A DNA stretch of 64,000 nt, from positions 62,001-126,000 of the forward strand of contig JAFRWP010000014.1 of the NCBI GenBank assembly GCA_017437945.1. The letters run 5' to 3'. Under the pieces are notes generated by a model. The model did no database searches. It was not told the origin of the DNA and saw only the letters and a list, made by a program, of their open reading frames with translations. Shown piece after piece: positions 53,569 to 62,834 of the stretch. This DNA is from Candidatus Saccharimonadota bacterium (GTDB taxonomy: Bacteria; Patescibacteriota; Saccharimonadia; Saccharimonadales; Saccharimonadaceae). How positions within the stretch are numbered: the stretch's first letter is position 1; every line of letters begins with the position of its first letter. Both the position numbers and the translations under genes were made by a program.

Positions 53569-54290
53569 TGGACGAATCAATCGCAAACTGGCTAGACGAA
53601 ATAGCCCAAAACAAACTTAATCCTGAAGACGTCGAACGTTCTTTGCGTTACGCTAAAGACCTCGAACAGGGACTTGCCAAGATACGCACCTATTCTCAGG
53701 GCGTTTCAATCTTTGGCTCTGCTCGCCTTCCAATGGATGGAAAATGGTGCAAGCTCGCCGAGCAGCTCGGTTACAAGCTTGCTCAGAACGGTCACCCAGT
53801 AATTACCGGCGGAGGTCCAAGTATTATGGAGGCTGCGAACAAAGGTGCTTACGAAGCCGGCGGTCGCAGTATTGGCCTAAATATTCAGCTAGCCCATGAG
53901 CAGCATATTAATCAATATGTCACCGACGAAATGGAATTTCACTATTTCTTCGCCCGCAAGGTCATGCTCACAATGAGCTCAAAGGTTTACGTCTTCTTCC
54001 CTGGTGGCTTCGGTACACTAGATGAATTTTCCGAAATTCTCATTCTCATGCAAGAAGGCAAAATGCCGAAAATGCCGATGTTCCTCATTGGCAAATCATT
54101 CTGGAAACCACTTGATCGTTATTTCGCCAGCAAAATGGTACCGCTAAAGACCATCAAAAACAGCGATCGAAAAATTTATCGTATCACCGACGATATCGAT
54201 GAAGTCGTTAAGGCCGCAAACAAGATTGGCCACCGCAGCATTTACGACAACATCTACAATGATCGCGAATCAGACTTTAAACTAATCTAA
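53568..54290 (+). CDS. LOG-family nucleotide phosphoribohydrolase
   Basis: The 240-residue protein carries the LOG motifs GGGPSIMEAANKGAYEAGG and PGGFGTLDEFSEILI (PGGxGTxxE), which mark the lysine-decarboxylase-like/LOG fold. Studied members cleave nucleoside 5'-monophosphates to base and ribose 5-phosphate. An N-terminal helical extension of about 40 residues precedes the core. Being last in an operon with rpiB and a PfkB kinase supports a ribose-salvage role. A bidirectional terminator follows. Confidence 0.88.
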   Translation: MDESIANWLDEIAQNKLNPEDVERSLRYAKDLEQGLAKIRTYSQGVSIFGSARLPMDGKWCKLAEQLGYKLAQNGHPVITGGGPSIMEAANKGAYEAGGRSIGLNIQLAHEQHINQYVTDEMEFHYFFARKVMLTMSSKVYVFFPGGFGTLDEFSEILILMQEGKMPKMPMFLIGKSFWKPLDRYFASKMVPLKTIKNSDRKIYRITDDIDEVVKAANKIGHRSIYDNIYNDRESDFKLI

Positions 54291-54295
54291 CCAAC

Positions 54296-54325
54296 AAAAA
54301 TCTCCCTTTAAGGGGAGATTTTTTT
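54296..54325. terminator. Bidirectional terminator between the pentose operon and dnaE
   Basis: AAATCTCCC pairs with GGGAGATTT; A-rich on the left and T-rich on the right, so it serves both converging units. Confidence 0.9.
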
Positions 54326-57300
54326 ATTTCACTATTACATTCTCTGCGCCAAACACAGCCGACAATTCATCGGTCAACTCCTGAGTTGGCTCACATCTGA
54401 ATGGCAATCGCATCGCCTTCTTTTTATCCTCGCCGATTACTAATATTATTTCCGACAGACCAGGATAAACGCTGCAACTTTGCTTTAGCTTCACTAGCGA
54501 TTCCGTATCAGACGGTTTTAACACTCTAACATATAGCTTCTTTGGTTTAATCGGTTCAGCATTACTTCCGCTCTCGGTGGTTCTAAAATGCGTTACCGGT
54601 TTCTCAGACGCTCCCGCCCCTTTACGGAAACCACCCTCACTCACTCCGGTTGCAGCAACTTTTCCGCGTGGTTTTTGAGAAACTCCTTTCGTTGGCGTCA
54701 CCATCTTCGCGCCAGTAGATTGATAGTTTTCCAGTTCATCATCAGTAATAATGCTGATTTCTTCAGCATTAATCTTTGCCTCATCAATCTTATTACCATC
54801 TCGATCAGTTGCATTTACACGACCAGTTACCTTGACAACCGCATCTTGTACTAATTTCGCTCCGACTACTTCGAATGTCTTCGGAAAAACTACCACTTCT
54901 ATCTCAGAAACTTTATCTTCGATCTTTACAAACGCCATCTTCGAACCGCTCTTTGTTACGAGCGTACGTACATTTGTAATAATACCGCCCACAATTACGC
55001 TTGCCCCATCAATCTTTGGTGTAATTTCATTAATCGGCATCGTCTGCTCTTCGAAATAAACATCATATTTATCTAGTGGGTGCGCAGAAATATAAAGACC
55101 CATCAAATCACGCTCCCACATCAACTGTTCTTTATCTGAATACTTCGTTGGCGCAGGAACTATCTCAACTTCCGGAACCTCGGCTGCCGCCCCCATCGCC
55201 CCAAATAGATCCGTTTGACCACTCGCCATGTCTTTCTGCATTTTGTTGCCATACGCCTGAATCTTATCCAAGTTGTATAGCAAATCTGAACGATCGCCGA
55301 ATCTATCAAAACAGCCAGTCTTAATTGCTGATTCCCAGCTCTTTTTATTGAACTTTGTCGCATTAACACGTTTCGCGAAATCGCAAATTGATTTAAACGG
55401 ACCATTCTTGTCGCGCTCTTCAATAACTTCCTCGGCAAGCGCCTTACCCATACCCTTAATTGCCGCAATACCAAAACGAATCGTCCTAGTCTTGCCCACA
55501 ATACCAAAATCCGAATACGACTCATTAATATCTGGGCCCAGTACCTTCATTCCCATGCGTTTGCACTCCGTCATCTCAATAGCAAGACGCTCGGTCCAAC
55601 GCATATCTGCCGTCATTAAAGCTGCCATGAAAGCATCCGGATAATATGTCTTCAAATAAGCCGTCCAATACGCCACCATCGCATAACACGCTGCGTGACT
55701 CTTATTGAAACAATAGTTCGCAAAATCCAACAACTGATCCCAGAAAGTATTCGCAATCTCTTCCGTCGCACCACCAACTTTAACTGCACCTTCTATGAAT
55801 AGCGGCTTCATCTTATTCATTAGGTCAACTTTCTTCTTACCGACCGCTTTACGTAATGTATCTGCTTGGCCACCGGTAAAGCCGCACCATTCCTTAGACG
55901 CCTGCATGAACTGTTCCTGATAAATCAGAATGCCGTAAGTATTCTTTAATGAGTTTTCTAGTCCAGGATGCAAATACGTAATCGGCTCTTCGCCGTGTTT
56001 ACGTTTAATAAAGCTCTCAATAAACTGCATCGGCCCCGGACGATATAAAGCGTTCATAGCGATAAGATCATCGAAATGCGTTGGCTGCAATTCGCGCAAA
56101 TACCGTTTCATACCCGCAGATTCAAACTGAAATACTCCTGTCGTATTTCCGTCTCTAAACAACTGATATACATTGTCGTCATCAAGCGGCAAATCGCCCA
56201 TTACTATCTTTTTGCCATACACCTTCTTGATAATACGCAGTGCCTGCTGAATCACCGACAAGTTTGATAGACCCAAGAAGTCCATCTTGAGAAGGCCAAG
56301 CTCCTCAACTAGCGGACCAGGATACTGCGTCGCTAGCGGACCCTTAGCTGAAACTTCTAACGGCATGAATTTAACCAAATCATCTGGAGCAATTACGACA
56401 CCGCAGGCATGTACACCGTGCGAACGAATTGTTCCCTCCAATTTCATCGCGAAATCAATTACTTCCTTTGCCGTCGGGTTGGTCTCATACTCTTTCTTCA
56501 AGTCGGGTTCGTTCACGATTGCGTCTTTCAACTTCACGTGATGCCCCATCACCGGGTCAGGTACAAGTTTCGCGATTCTATCTGCTTCTGCATATGGAAC
56601 TTCCAAAACACGCGCCACGTCACGCACAGCGTTTTTCGCCATCATCTTACCGAACGTCACGATATTACTCACGCGACCTTTACCATATTTCTCGGTACAA
56701 TATTCAATCACCTCATCCCGTCGCGTATCCTGAATATCGGTATCAATATCTGGCATCGAAATACGATCAGGATTCAAGAAACGCTCAAAGAGCAAATCGT
56801 AATCCAATGGGTTCAAATCTGTAATATGCAACGCATATGCGAGTAATGCGCCAGCAGCTGAACCGCGCCCTGGACCATAAACAATCCCCTGTCCTTTTCC
56901 CCAGTTAATGAAGTCTTGTACGATTAAGAAATAACCGTTATAGCCCATTTGGTCCACAATTTTCAGCTCATAATCTATGCGCTCCAGCACTTCTTTCGGT
57001 AAAAGCTTCCTTAGTTCCTCGACCGTTTTCTTATCGGCTTCTTCTCGAGTTAAGATTCCATACCGTTCCGCCAAACCTCGAAAAACAAGCTTGTCTAAAT
57101 ACTCCTTCTCCGTATCTTCGGTCGGAATTGGGTACTTCGGAATCAAAATTCTACCCAGCTCTATTTCTACATTGCAGCGATCGGCTATCTTTTTCGTATT
57201 TAATACGGCTTCAGGACAGGTCTTTTCCCAGTGCGAAATAATCTCTTCCGGTGGAATTACATGTAAATCAAAATCTTTCAGCGTCATGCGTTTCTCGTCG

Positions 57301-58034
57301 GAAATATTGCTACCCGTACCAACACAGAGCAATACTTCATGCGCATCTTGGTCTTCTTTCTTCAAATAGTGCGCATCGCAAGTCACCACCAAATCCAAAC
57401 CGGTTTCTTTCGAAAGTTCCATCAATTTATTATTGATTTTCATCTGTTCTGGATTGTGCGTAGTCGAATCTGGATGTCCATGATCCTGCATCTCGAGATA
57501 AAAACGACCTTCATAAATCTTTGAATACCAATCAATCAACTCATGTACGCGCTTCATATCGTCTGCGCGAATTGCTTGCGAAATCTCAGAACCCATACAA
57601 CCGGACAAACAAATAATGCCCTCGTTGTATTTCTCCATAATCTCATGATCGATACGCGGCTTATAATATTTACCCCGCACTTCCGCTTCGGTCATTAATC
57701 GACAAAGGTTTTCAAAACCTTGATTATTCATCGCCAGCAAAGTTACATGGAAACGCTCCTTATCATACGCTGGGTCACGGTCTTCCATGCGTCGAGCCGC
57801 CACATAAGCCTCAAGTCCTAAAATCGGCTTTATCCCGGCATCCTTACAAGTCTTATAGAGATCGATCAAACCAGACATCGTGCCGTGATCAGTTACAGCC
57901 ACCGCTTCCATTCCGGTTTCCTTCACAAACTTTACGAGATCATCAATCTTCGTCAAGCCATCAAGCAACGAATAGTGCGTGTGATTATGCAAATGCACAA
58001 AGTCACTTGGTTTTAGTTTAATCTCCTCCGCCAT
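54324..58034 (-). CDS. dnaE: DNA polymerase III alpha subunit
   Basis: The 1236-residue replicative polymerase has the N-terminal PHP domain (HLHNHTHYSLLDG near residue 14, VTDHGTMSG), the polymerase palm with the catalytic acidic triad region PDIDTDIQD (428-436), fingers (GVFQFESAGMK), the HhH region (KGMGKALAEEVI), and a C-terminal OB domain (ASVIVGGIITNVRTL) with a divergent tail after about residue 1080. TAAAAT lies 6 bases before the ATG, so it is probably leaderless. The PHP metal ligands look largely retained (HxH, then DH), so proofreading by PHP is possible, but each ligand was not checked. Confidence 0.96.
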   Translation of the reverse strand: MAEEIKLKPSDFVHLHNHTHYSLLDGLTKIDDLVKFVKETGMEAVAVTDHGTMSGLIDLYKTCKDAGIKPILGLEAYVAARRMEDRDPAYDKERFHVTLLAMNNQGFENLCRLMTEAEVRGKYYKPRIDHEIMEKYNEGIICLSGCMGSEISQAIRADDMKRVHELIDWYSKIYEGRFYLEMQDHGHPDSTTHNPEQMKINNKLMELSKETGLDLVVTCDAHYLKKEDQDAHEVLLCVGTGSNISDEKRMTLKDFDLHVIPPEEIISHWEKTCPEAVLNTKKIADRCNVEIELGRILIPKYPIPTEDTEKEYLDKLVFRGLAERYGILTREEADKKTVEELRKLLPKEVLERIDYELKIVDQMGYNGYFLIVQDFINWGKGQGIVYGPGRGSAAGALLAYALHITDLNPLDYDLLFERFLNPDRISMPDIDTDIQDTRRDEVIEYCTEKYGKGRVSNIVTFGKMMAKNAVRDVARVLEVPYAEADRIAKLVPDPVMGHHVKLKDAIVNEPDLKKEYETNPTAKEVIDFAMKLEGTIRSHGVHACGVVIAPDDLVKFMPLEVSAKGPLATQYPGPLVEELGLLKMDFLGLSNLSVIQQALRIIKKVYGKKIVMGDLPLDDDNVYQLFRDGNTTGVFQFESAGMKRYLRELQPTHFDDLIAMNALYRPGPMQFIESFIKRKHGEEPITYLHPGLENSLKNTYGILIYQEQFMQASKEWCGFTGGQADTLRKAVGKKKVDLMNKMKPLFIEGAVKVGGATEEIANTFWDQLLDFANYCFNKSHAACYAMVAYWTAYLKTYYPDAFMAALMTADMRWTERLAIEMTECKRMGMKVLGPDINESYSDFGIVGKTRTIRFGIAAIKGMGKALAEEVIEERDKNGPFKSICDFAKRVNATKFNKKSWESAIKTGCFDRFGDRSDLLYNLDKIQAYGNKMQKDMASGQTDLFGAMGAAAEVPEVEIVPAPTKYSDKEQLMWERDLMGLYISAHPLDKYDVYFEEQTMPINEITPKIDGASVIVGGIITNVRTLVTKSGSKMAFVKIEDKVSEIEVVVFPKTFEVVGAKLVQDAVVKVTGRVNATDRDGNKIDEAKINAEEISIITDDELENYQSTGAKMVTPTKGVSQKPRGKVAATGVSEGGFRKGAGASEKPVTHFRTTESGSNAEPIKPKKLYVRVLKPSDTESLVKLKQSCSVYPGLSEIILVIGEDKKKAMRLPFRCEPTQELTDELSAVFGAENVIVK

Positions 58035-58087
58035 ATCTCTATTTTACCTATTTTCTCGTTAAAAACGCCATTATTATCGAAAAATGG

Positions 58088-58654
58088 CTATCTACCATCT
58101 TTGGCCTTCCTCAGATGATAAAAACGTTCAACGTTTCCGAATCGCCCCGCCAATTCATTATCGCGTTTATTTATAATTACAAAGCCATCACGCTTGATAG
58201 TTGCCTCAAAATCCGCAATTATCTCGCGACGCATCTTATTATTCTTTATCACGCCTCGACGAAGTTGCCACTGCTTTGCCTCAAATTGCGGCTTCAACAT
58301 TACGGCAAACTCCGTATGTTCATCGGCGATATTATCTCGCACGTAACGTAAAACCTCTGTTAAACTCACGAAACTTACATCCGCCACGACCACATCTGGT
58401 GCCGTCTCACATTTAAAATCAAATATGTCAGTTTTTTCGTGCAATTCGATTCGCTCATCAAAACGTAAAGGCGCCTTCATCTGGTTTGTGCCCTTCTCGA
58501 TTGCTATTACTTTCTTTGCGCCTAAACGAAGTGCTAATTCCGTAAATCCGCCCGTCGAGGAGCCGATATCTATCACTACTTTATTGCGCAGATCCAACCT
58601 GAACGCCTCTAGCGCACCCGCCAGTTTATGCTCAGCTCTTCCTACAACTTCCAT
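58088..58654 (-). CDS. TlyA-type FtsJ rRNA methyltransferase lacking the S4 domain
   Basis: The 188-residue protein matches the methyltransferase half of TlyA/hemolysin A: motif I as VVIDIGSSTGGFTELALRLGA, then VVADVSFVSLTEVL and VMLKPQFEAKQWQLRRGVIKN. TlyA usually has an N-terminal S4 RNA-binding domain of about 60 residues; here the protein starts just before the conserved linker (MEVVGRAEHKLAGALEAF), so that domain is absent. It starts 2 bases after the diacylglycerol-kinase-like gene and is last in its operon. The likely role is 2'-O-methylation of rRNA, but the missing S4 domain makes the target uncertain. Confidence 0.8.
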   Translation of the reverse strand: MEVVGRAEHKLAGALEAFRLDLRNKVVIDIGSSTGGFTELALRLGAKKVIAIEKGTNQMKAPLRFDERIELHEKTDIFDFKCETAPDVVVADVSFVSLTEVLRYVRDNIADEHTEFAVMLKPQFEAKQWQLRRGVIKNNKMRREIIADFEATIKRDGFVIINKRDNELAGRFGNVERFYHLRKAKDGR

Positions 58655-58656
58655 AA

Positions 58657-59571
58657 TTATTTCATTATTGCAAGCAGTGGCTTTTCGGATTTAGAAATCT
58701 CAATTATTTCTACGTCTGTAAATTTATTGTACTCACCTTCTGCCTGTATCATCATTTTAGCTGGTCGAGGGAAAACCAAGCAATCATAATCACTTTCCGT
58801 CCCCGGGATCTTCCGCAGTATACTTTTGGACATCATCAAGCATAATCTAAAGAATTTCGTCATTTGACCGTTGTAACTCAAGAAACCATCCTTAGATAGA
58901 TAATATTTCCCGCCCTTCATCATTTTGGCAACCGTCTTACTATTTACCGCCATATAATCCGACTTATGTTTGCATTCAATATATTCTCCCGAGACTCCGC
59001 CGAGCGCAAAATTCGGTAGCTGATGCTTTTTGCGTTGTTTTAACCACCATTTTACTAATACCCACAGACTATAAGACGTACGTTTTTTGCCACCCTGCAA
59101 AGCTTTTCTGGTCTTTGGATGATCAAAAGCCGCGCACGCTTCAGCAAACATACCAATCGTAAAGTAGCACATCCCGTAACGCCAATGCTCTTTATTTACC
59201 TTGCACTCAAGTGGCCACACCTCACGCGCATCACCTTTTATGATTTCATCAAACTTCATAAAGCCGAAGCTGCGCGCAGTATCGTTAAAATTGCCAAAAC
59301 CTTGCACGCCCAAACGTACATTTTTGGCGGAAGACAGCATAATTCCATTCACGGCTATCGTTGCCGTACCATCTCCACCGGCCGCAATAACCAAATCATC
59401 ATCTCGGAATACTTTTGCCAACCGATGTGCATTCTCGTCAACATTCGTATCGGCAACTTCAAACTTGCCGACCGCCCAACCGCTCAATCCCCGCGCTTTC
59501 GACAAAACTTCTTGTTCCACTTTTGCGAAATGCGAACTTCGAGGATTAAAAACTATAATCAAGCGTTTCAT
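58657..59571 (-). CDS. Diacylglycerol/lipid kinase family protein
   Basis: The 304-residue protein has the DAGK catalytic features: IVFNPRSS at the start (phosphate-binding strand), the AAGGDGTATIAVNGIM core with GGDGT, GNFNDTARSF (usual GTxNDFAR), and a C-terminal beta-sandwich. Family members phosphorylate diacylglycerol, sphingosine or similar lipids or act in envelope lipid biosynthesis. No membrane helix is visible; it probably associates peripherally. It lies in a five-gene operon with a metalloprotease and two membrane proteins, which suggests an envelope role. Confidence 0.87.
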   Translation of the reverse strand: MKRLIIVFNPRSSHFAKVEQEVLSKARGLSGWAVGKFEVADTNVDENAHRLAKVFRDDDLVIAAGGDGTATIAVNGIMLSSAKNVRLGVQGFGNFNDTARSFGFMKFDEIIKGDAREVWPLECKVNKEHWRYGMCYFTIGMFAEACAAFDHPKTRKALQGGKKRTSYSLWVLVKWWLKQRKKHQLPNFALGGVSGEYIECKHKSDYMAVNSKTVAKMMKGGKYYLSKDGFLSYNGQMTKFFRLCLMMSKSILRKIPGTESDYDCLVFPRPAKMMIQAEGEYNKFTDVEIIEISKSEKPLLAIMK

Positions 59572-59577
59572 ATCAAT

Positions 59578-60306
59578 CTAATTCTTTTCAGTCAAATATT
59601 TATTCAACTCTTCTATTGTTTCATAGAAATGCAAAATGTCATCTCTTGACATTCCATAAACATCATCCAACTTAATGGAACCGTATTTATTTTTTAATTC
59701 ATCCCCTAATTGCTTAATGTCGGCCGCATCGTTATCTAATTCGACTTTATTCTTTCCCTTCAAATCTGCATATTTATCATTAAATTCTAGGATCTTAGCC
59801 TCGTAACCTTTTAATTCCTCCGCTATCTTCTTTAGATACTCATTGCGCCCATTTTTTAGTTCATCTAGCTCTTCGCCGTTCAGCTCACCATCACTTAGCG
59901 TATTCATCAATTGCTGTTCAGTTTCCGCATAATCGAGCATCTTTTCAAAAATACTAGACGCTTCATCGTATTTCTTTTTTGCTTCTTCGTCCTTAATAGC
60001 TCGGCAATCTCCTAGTTCTTTCATTAAATCACTAGCCTTTGCTATTGAGTTTTCAAAATCTTCAAATAATTCCTTGTCTTCTTCGGTTAATTCCAATGTT
60101 TCAGTCTTAGCATTAATATAATTTTCGACCACTACCTTCGTCTCAAAAATATCTCTAGATAATCCGCGAGCCTTTTTCAAATCTTCCGCTTCACCATTCT
60201 TTACAAGGATAAAACATACTATTCCGGCAATAATCAAACCTAATACCACTAATACTACAACGGTTGCCCAAATTGGAATCTTTCTCTCCTGCTGCTCTAT
60301 TTTCAT
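59578..60306 (-). CDS. Membrane-anchored coiled-coil protein, unknown function
   Basis: The protein of about 242 residues starts with a short basic segment, one membrane helix (about 12-38; WATVVVLVVLGLIIAGIVCFIL) and then an almost all-helical outside domain of about 200 residues, Glu/Lys/Asp-rich, with heptad-like repeats. No family is recognised. The ATG at 60306 overlaps the stop of the upstream gene as TAATG, with GAGG 8 bases upstream; an in-frame ATG 6 codons earlier is also possible. It may be a spacer or surface-exposed rod. Confidence 0.75.
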   Translation of the reverse strand: MKIEQQERKIPIWATVVVLVVLGLIIAGIVCFILVKNGEAEDLKKARGLSRDIFETKVVVENYINAKTETLELTEEDKELFEDFENSIAKASDLMKELGDCRAIKDEEAKKKYDEASSIFEKMLDYAETEQQLMNTLSDGELNGEELDELKNGRNEYLKKIAEELKGYEAKILEFNDKYADLKGKNKVELDNDAADIKQLGDELKNKYGSIKLDDVYGMSRDDILHFYETIEELNKYLTEKN

Positions 60307-60902
60307 TAATGCCTCGCCACCCATAACTCACTATTAAGCGGCCATGAATTTGCCTTACATCCACGCAGGCCAGTTGATTGCTGCAACATTACCGGCGCAA
60401 TACCATTCACGCACGAAGATAAATGATCGTGTCCCAAAAAATGACCGACTTCATGATTAATCACCATCGTCCGGTAATCGGCTAGGCTTAATCCCGCCTG
60501 AGTATAGCTATCTGTCCCATACAACCAACGATCGTCATTGAATAATACTAATGGAAAGACCGTACAACTCAGTTCCGCCGAGCATCCTCCAGGTGCTGCT
60601 GCCCGAACCTGCTCGCCGCTTGCCAAAATTACATGCAAACGCCCTCCGCTCTGAACACGCGTAAACTTTACGCCAGCCCTAATCCAACCACGCGGATCCT
60701 GCAGCGTTGCATCAACAACTCTGGAAAATTCATCTAAACTACCTTTTATAGTTCCCCTCGAAGAAACATCATACGTAATATTATATTTGTATGACTGCGC
60801 CGGCGGATTCGCCGCATAGTACGAATCTACTTTTTGCTGAACTGCAACTTGTGTTTTTTCAATTTCTGCCAATAACAGCAGACTCAAAACACTTTCGAGC
60901 AT
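60306..60902 (-). CDS. DUF3152-type zinc metalloprotease
   Basis: The 198-residue protein has a hydrophobic start (MLESVLSLLLLAEIEKTQVAV), not a strong signal peptide, and a C-terminal metzincin-like domain with NHEVGHFLGHDHL (HExxHxxGHDH, three His ligands plus Glu). The surrounding VDATLQDPRGW and YRTMVINHEVGHFLGH fit DUF3152, a family found mostly in Actinobacteria. Cys residues on both sides (ELSCTV, SSCVNG, RGCKAN) suggest disulfides and an outside location. It overlaps its neighbours by TAATG junctions. The proteolytic role is inferred from the motif. Confidence 0.85.
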   Translation of the reverse strand: MLESVLSLLLLAEIEKTQVAVQQKVDSYYAANPPAQSYKYNITYDVSSRGTIKGSLDEFSRVVDATLQDPRGWIRAGVKFTRVQSGGRLHVILASGEQVRAAAPGGCSAELSCTVFPLVLFNDDRWLYGTDSYTQAGLSLADYRTMVINHEVGHFLGHDHLSSCVNGIAPVMLQQSTGLRGCKANSWPLNSELWVARH

Positions 60903-61726
60903 TAATCAGCCTTCGTTTTATCTTTCTCGGCTTCTTCGCCTTCTGCCGGCTTTTCTTCAGGATTTTCTTCTACCGGTTCTGGTTCTTCTGGCTCTTCCGG
61001 TTCTTCTTCGTCTGGTTTTTCATTATTACCATCCGAACATGCTACTATGCCTTTCAATGCTTTCTTCTCTTCTGCTGAAGAATTCATGCACGGATCTTGG
61101 GTATTCGAGCTGTCAAAACCGCCCAACTTCCAATTACCATCTGCTATCCGAGTATAAAGAATCACTCTTGCCGTGCCATTCGGGCGTACTATACCTACGC
61201 TCGTAATCTTGAACATATTATTTATACGTACAAAGTTTATATTCGAATCCGCAAAATCAATCACATACTCACCGTATTTATCGGTCAAAAGCTTATCAAT
61301 CTTTGCCAAATCGCCACCGTTAAGATATTCTGATTCTTTATCCAACGCCTGAACGGCCTCTTCCTGGCTAGATGCGCCAATCACTTCATATAAACCGTTT
61401 AAATTGCGTGTAATGGACGATTTCTCTGTTTCAAGTTTAGCTTTGTCAGTGTTCATAATACCCACAAATACAACAGCAACAATTAGGCCAATCAAAAATA
61501 CTACCGAAAAAATCAGACCACAATAAGCTAATCTCTGCCACATATAGTCGACCATCCTACGACCACTAATTACGCCATTAGCGTTCACTACATTAATCTG
61601 TTGCGGAATTGGCTGCGGTGCGGGCGCTGCTGGAGCTTCCGAAAAGCTCTCATAAGAAATATTAGGCCCACCAAAGCCGTCAAAACTCTGCATTCCCCCC
61701 GGTGCGTTTGTATTTTGCGGGTTCAT
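60902..61726 (-). CDS. Membrane protein with Pro-rich cytoplasmic and acidic outer tails
   Basis: The protein of about 274 residues has an N-terminal Pro/Ala/Gln-rich cytoplasmic arm of about 60 residues, one membrane helix (about 68-95; LIFSVVFLIGLIVAVVFV), an outside alpha/beta domain with two Cys, and a C-terminal tail of Glu/Pro repeats (PEEPEEPEPVEENPEEKP). The start is ATG 61726 because AGGAGG lies 5-6 bases upstream; the longer frame from 61813 has no such signal. TAAAAT lies about 40 bases up. It heads the five-gene operon down to 58088. No family is recognised. Confidence 0.78.
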   Translation of the reverse strand: MNPQNTNAPGGMQSFDGFGGPNISYESFSEAPAAPAPQPIPQQINVVNANGVISGRRMVDYMWQRLAYCGLIFSVVFLIGLIVAVVFVGIMNTDKAKLETEKSSITRNLNGLYEVIGASSQEEAVQALDKESEYLNGGDLAKIDKLLTDKYGEYVIDFADSNINFVRINNMFKITSVGIVRPNGTARVILYTRIADGNWKLGGFDSSNTQDPCMNSSAEEKKALKGIVACSDGNNEKPDEEEPEEPEEPEPVEENPEEKPAEGEEAEKDKTKAD

Positions 61727-61806
61727 TTTCCTCCTAGTCGGAAATTTCTTATGTATATATTTTACCATAACTATCTTAAATAATGCATTCGAAGTATAAT
61801 CAAAGC

Positions 61807-62775
61807 ATGACAATAGTAGCAGAACGCGCTAATCCTGGTGGCCTTAGTGGCGAAAACACAACCGGCAATCCTCTTGAGAGAATGCCATCCTTTGATGAGT
61901 ACAAAAAAATACGCGAAGCCGAAGAACAACAGGCTCAAGAGCAAAACGAGTCTAAAGTTCTACAACGTCACATTATAGCTACCGGAGAACGTTCTACTTT
62001 TTATCAACTTGAAATGTCTGATGGTTCGGAAGGTCAAGAAATCGAAAGCGATTTCATAGAGATGGCCTCACAATTCAGGAAACAACATGAAGATATTAAA
62101 AAAGACCCCGAGCTATATTCGGCCATGGGCGGCGTCTCCGCCGATTTGGCGATTATTGACCTCACCAAGGGCGATTGTTGGAATCATGGCTCTACAGAAG
62201 AACGCACCATTCTACTTACAGACTACGCACGACTTCGTGGAAGATTAGATAATGCCAGTTCCAGCGCTGACGATAAGCGTATAATTTCCCAGTATTTCGA
62301 TCACATGCACAGTGAGCAATTAGATTTCCTTAGAGACCGCTACAATGAAACGAACAACATTAATCCGAACGCCGAACTCATCAAGACTGAAATCGAAAAT
62401 CTAAAACAAACTTGCGAAAAAAAGCATCTAGATTTTGACGAATACTATCAGGATTTTGAGCAAAAACTTAAAGGCATCGAATGGGCAGAACAAAATAACG
62501 TAGATTATGAAGAACTCTTATATGCCATTAGGGATTTTCAACACGTTGTAGAGGATGCTTGGAAGGCAGGCAGATTATATAAATCGGCCATCTTCGATTA
62601 CGCCGACGCGCTCAATCACTATAAGGACTCCATAGACCAGCAAGACTTAGAAAAGAGTATGAAAACAAATAAAAATGCCGAAAGAGACGTAAACGACAGA
62701 CTTGAAAAAATGAAAAGAATGGATGAAGCAACCCAAGATTTACGTCGAAAAATCGAACATATCTTAAGAGGATAA
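61807..62775 (+). CDS. Coiled-coil protein of unknown function
   Basis: The 322-residue soluble protein is helical and strongly charged, with a likely coiled coil near the end (LEKMKRMDEATQDLRRKI). An ATG at 61783 is in frame, but TATAAT at 61795-61800 lies inside that extension, and the ATG at 61807 is 6 bases beyond it; the leaderless start MTIVAERANPGGL is chosen. It has no signal peptide or membrane helix. I recognise no family. It is transcribed divergently from the five-gene operon at 58-61.7 kb. Confidence 0.75.
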   Translation: MTIVAERANPGGLSGENTTGNPLERMPSFDEYKKIREAEEQQAQEQNESKVLQRHIIATGERSTFYQLEMSDGSEGQEIESDFIEMASQFRKQHEDIKKDPELYSAMGGVSADLAIIDLTKGDCWNHGSTEERTILLTDYARLRGRLDNASSSADDKRIISQYFDHMHSEQLDFLRDRYNETNNINPNAELIKTEIENLKQTCEKKHLDFDEYYQDFEQKLKGIEWAEQNNVDYEELLYAIRDFQHVVEDAWKAGRLYKSAIFDYADALNHYKDSIDQQDLEKSMKTNKNAERDVNDRLEKMKRMDEATQDLRRKIEHILRG

Positions 62776-62787
62776 AAAATTAACAAT

Positions 62788-62817
62788 AAAAAAGGCCCCG
62801 CCGCATTGGCAGGGCCT
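62788..62817 (-). terminator. Terminator of the InlB-repeat adhesin gene
   Basis: On the reverse strand GGCCCTGCC pairs with GGCGGGGCC (one mismatch) and is followed by a run of T. It may also end the forward gene stopping at 62775. Confidence 0.9.
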
Positions 62818-62834
62818 CATGGATAGTTTGGGAA

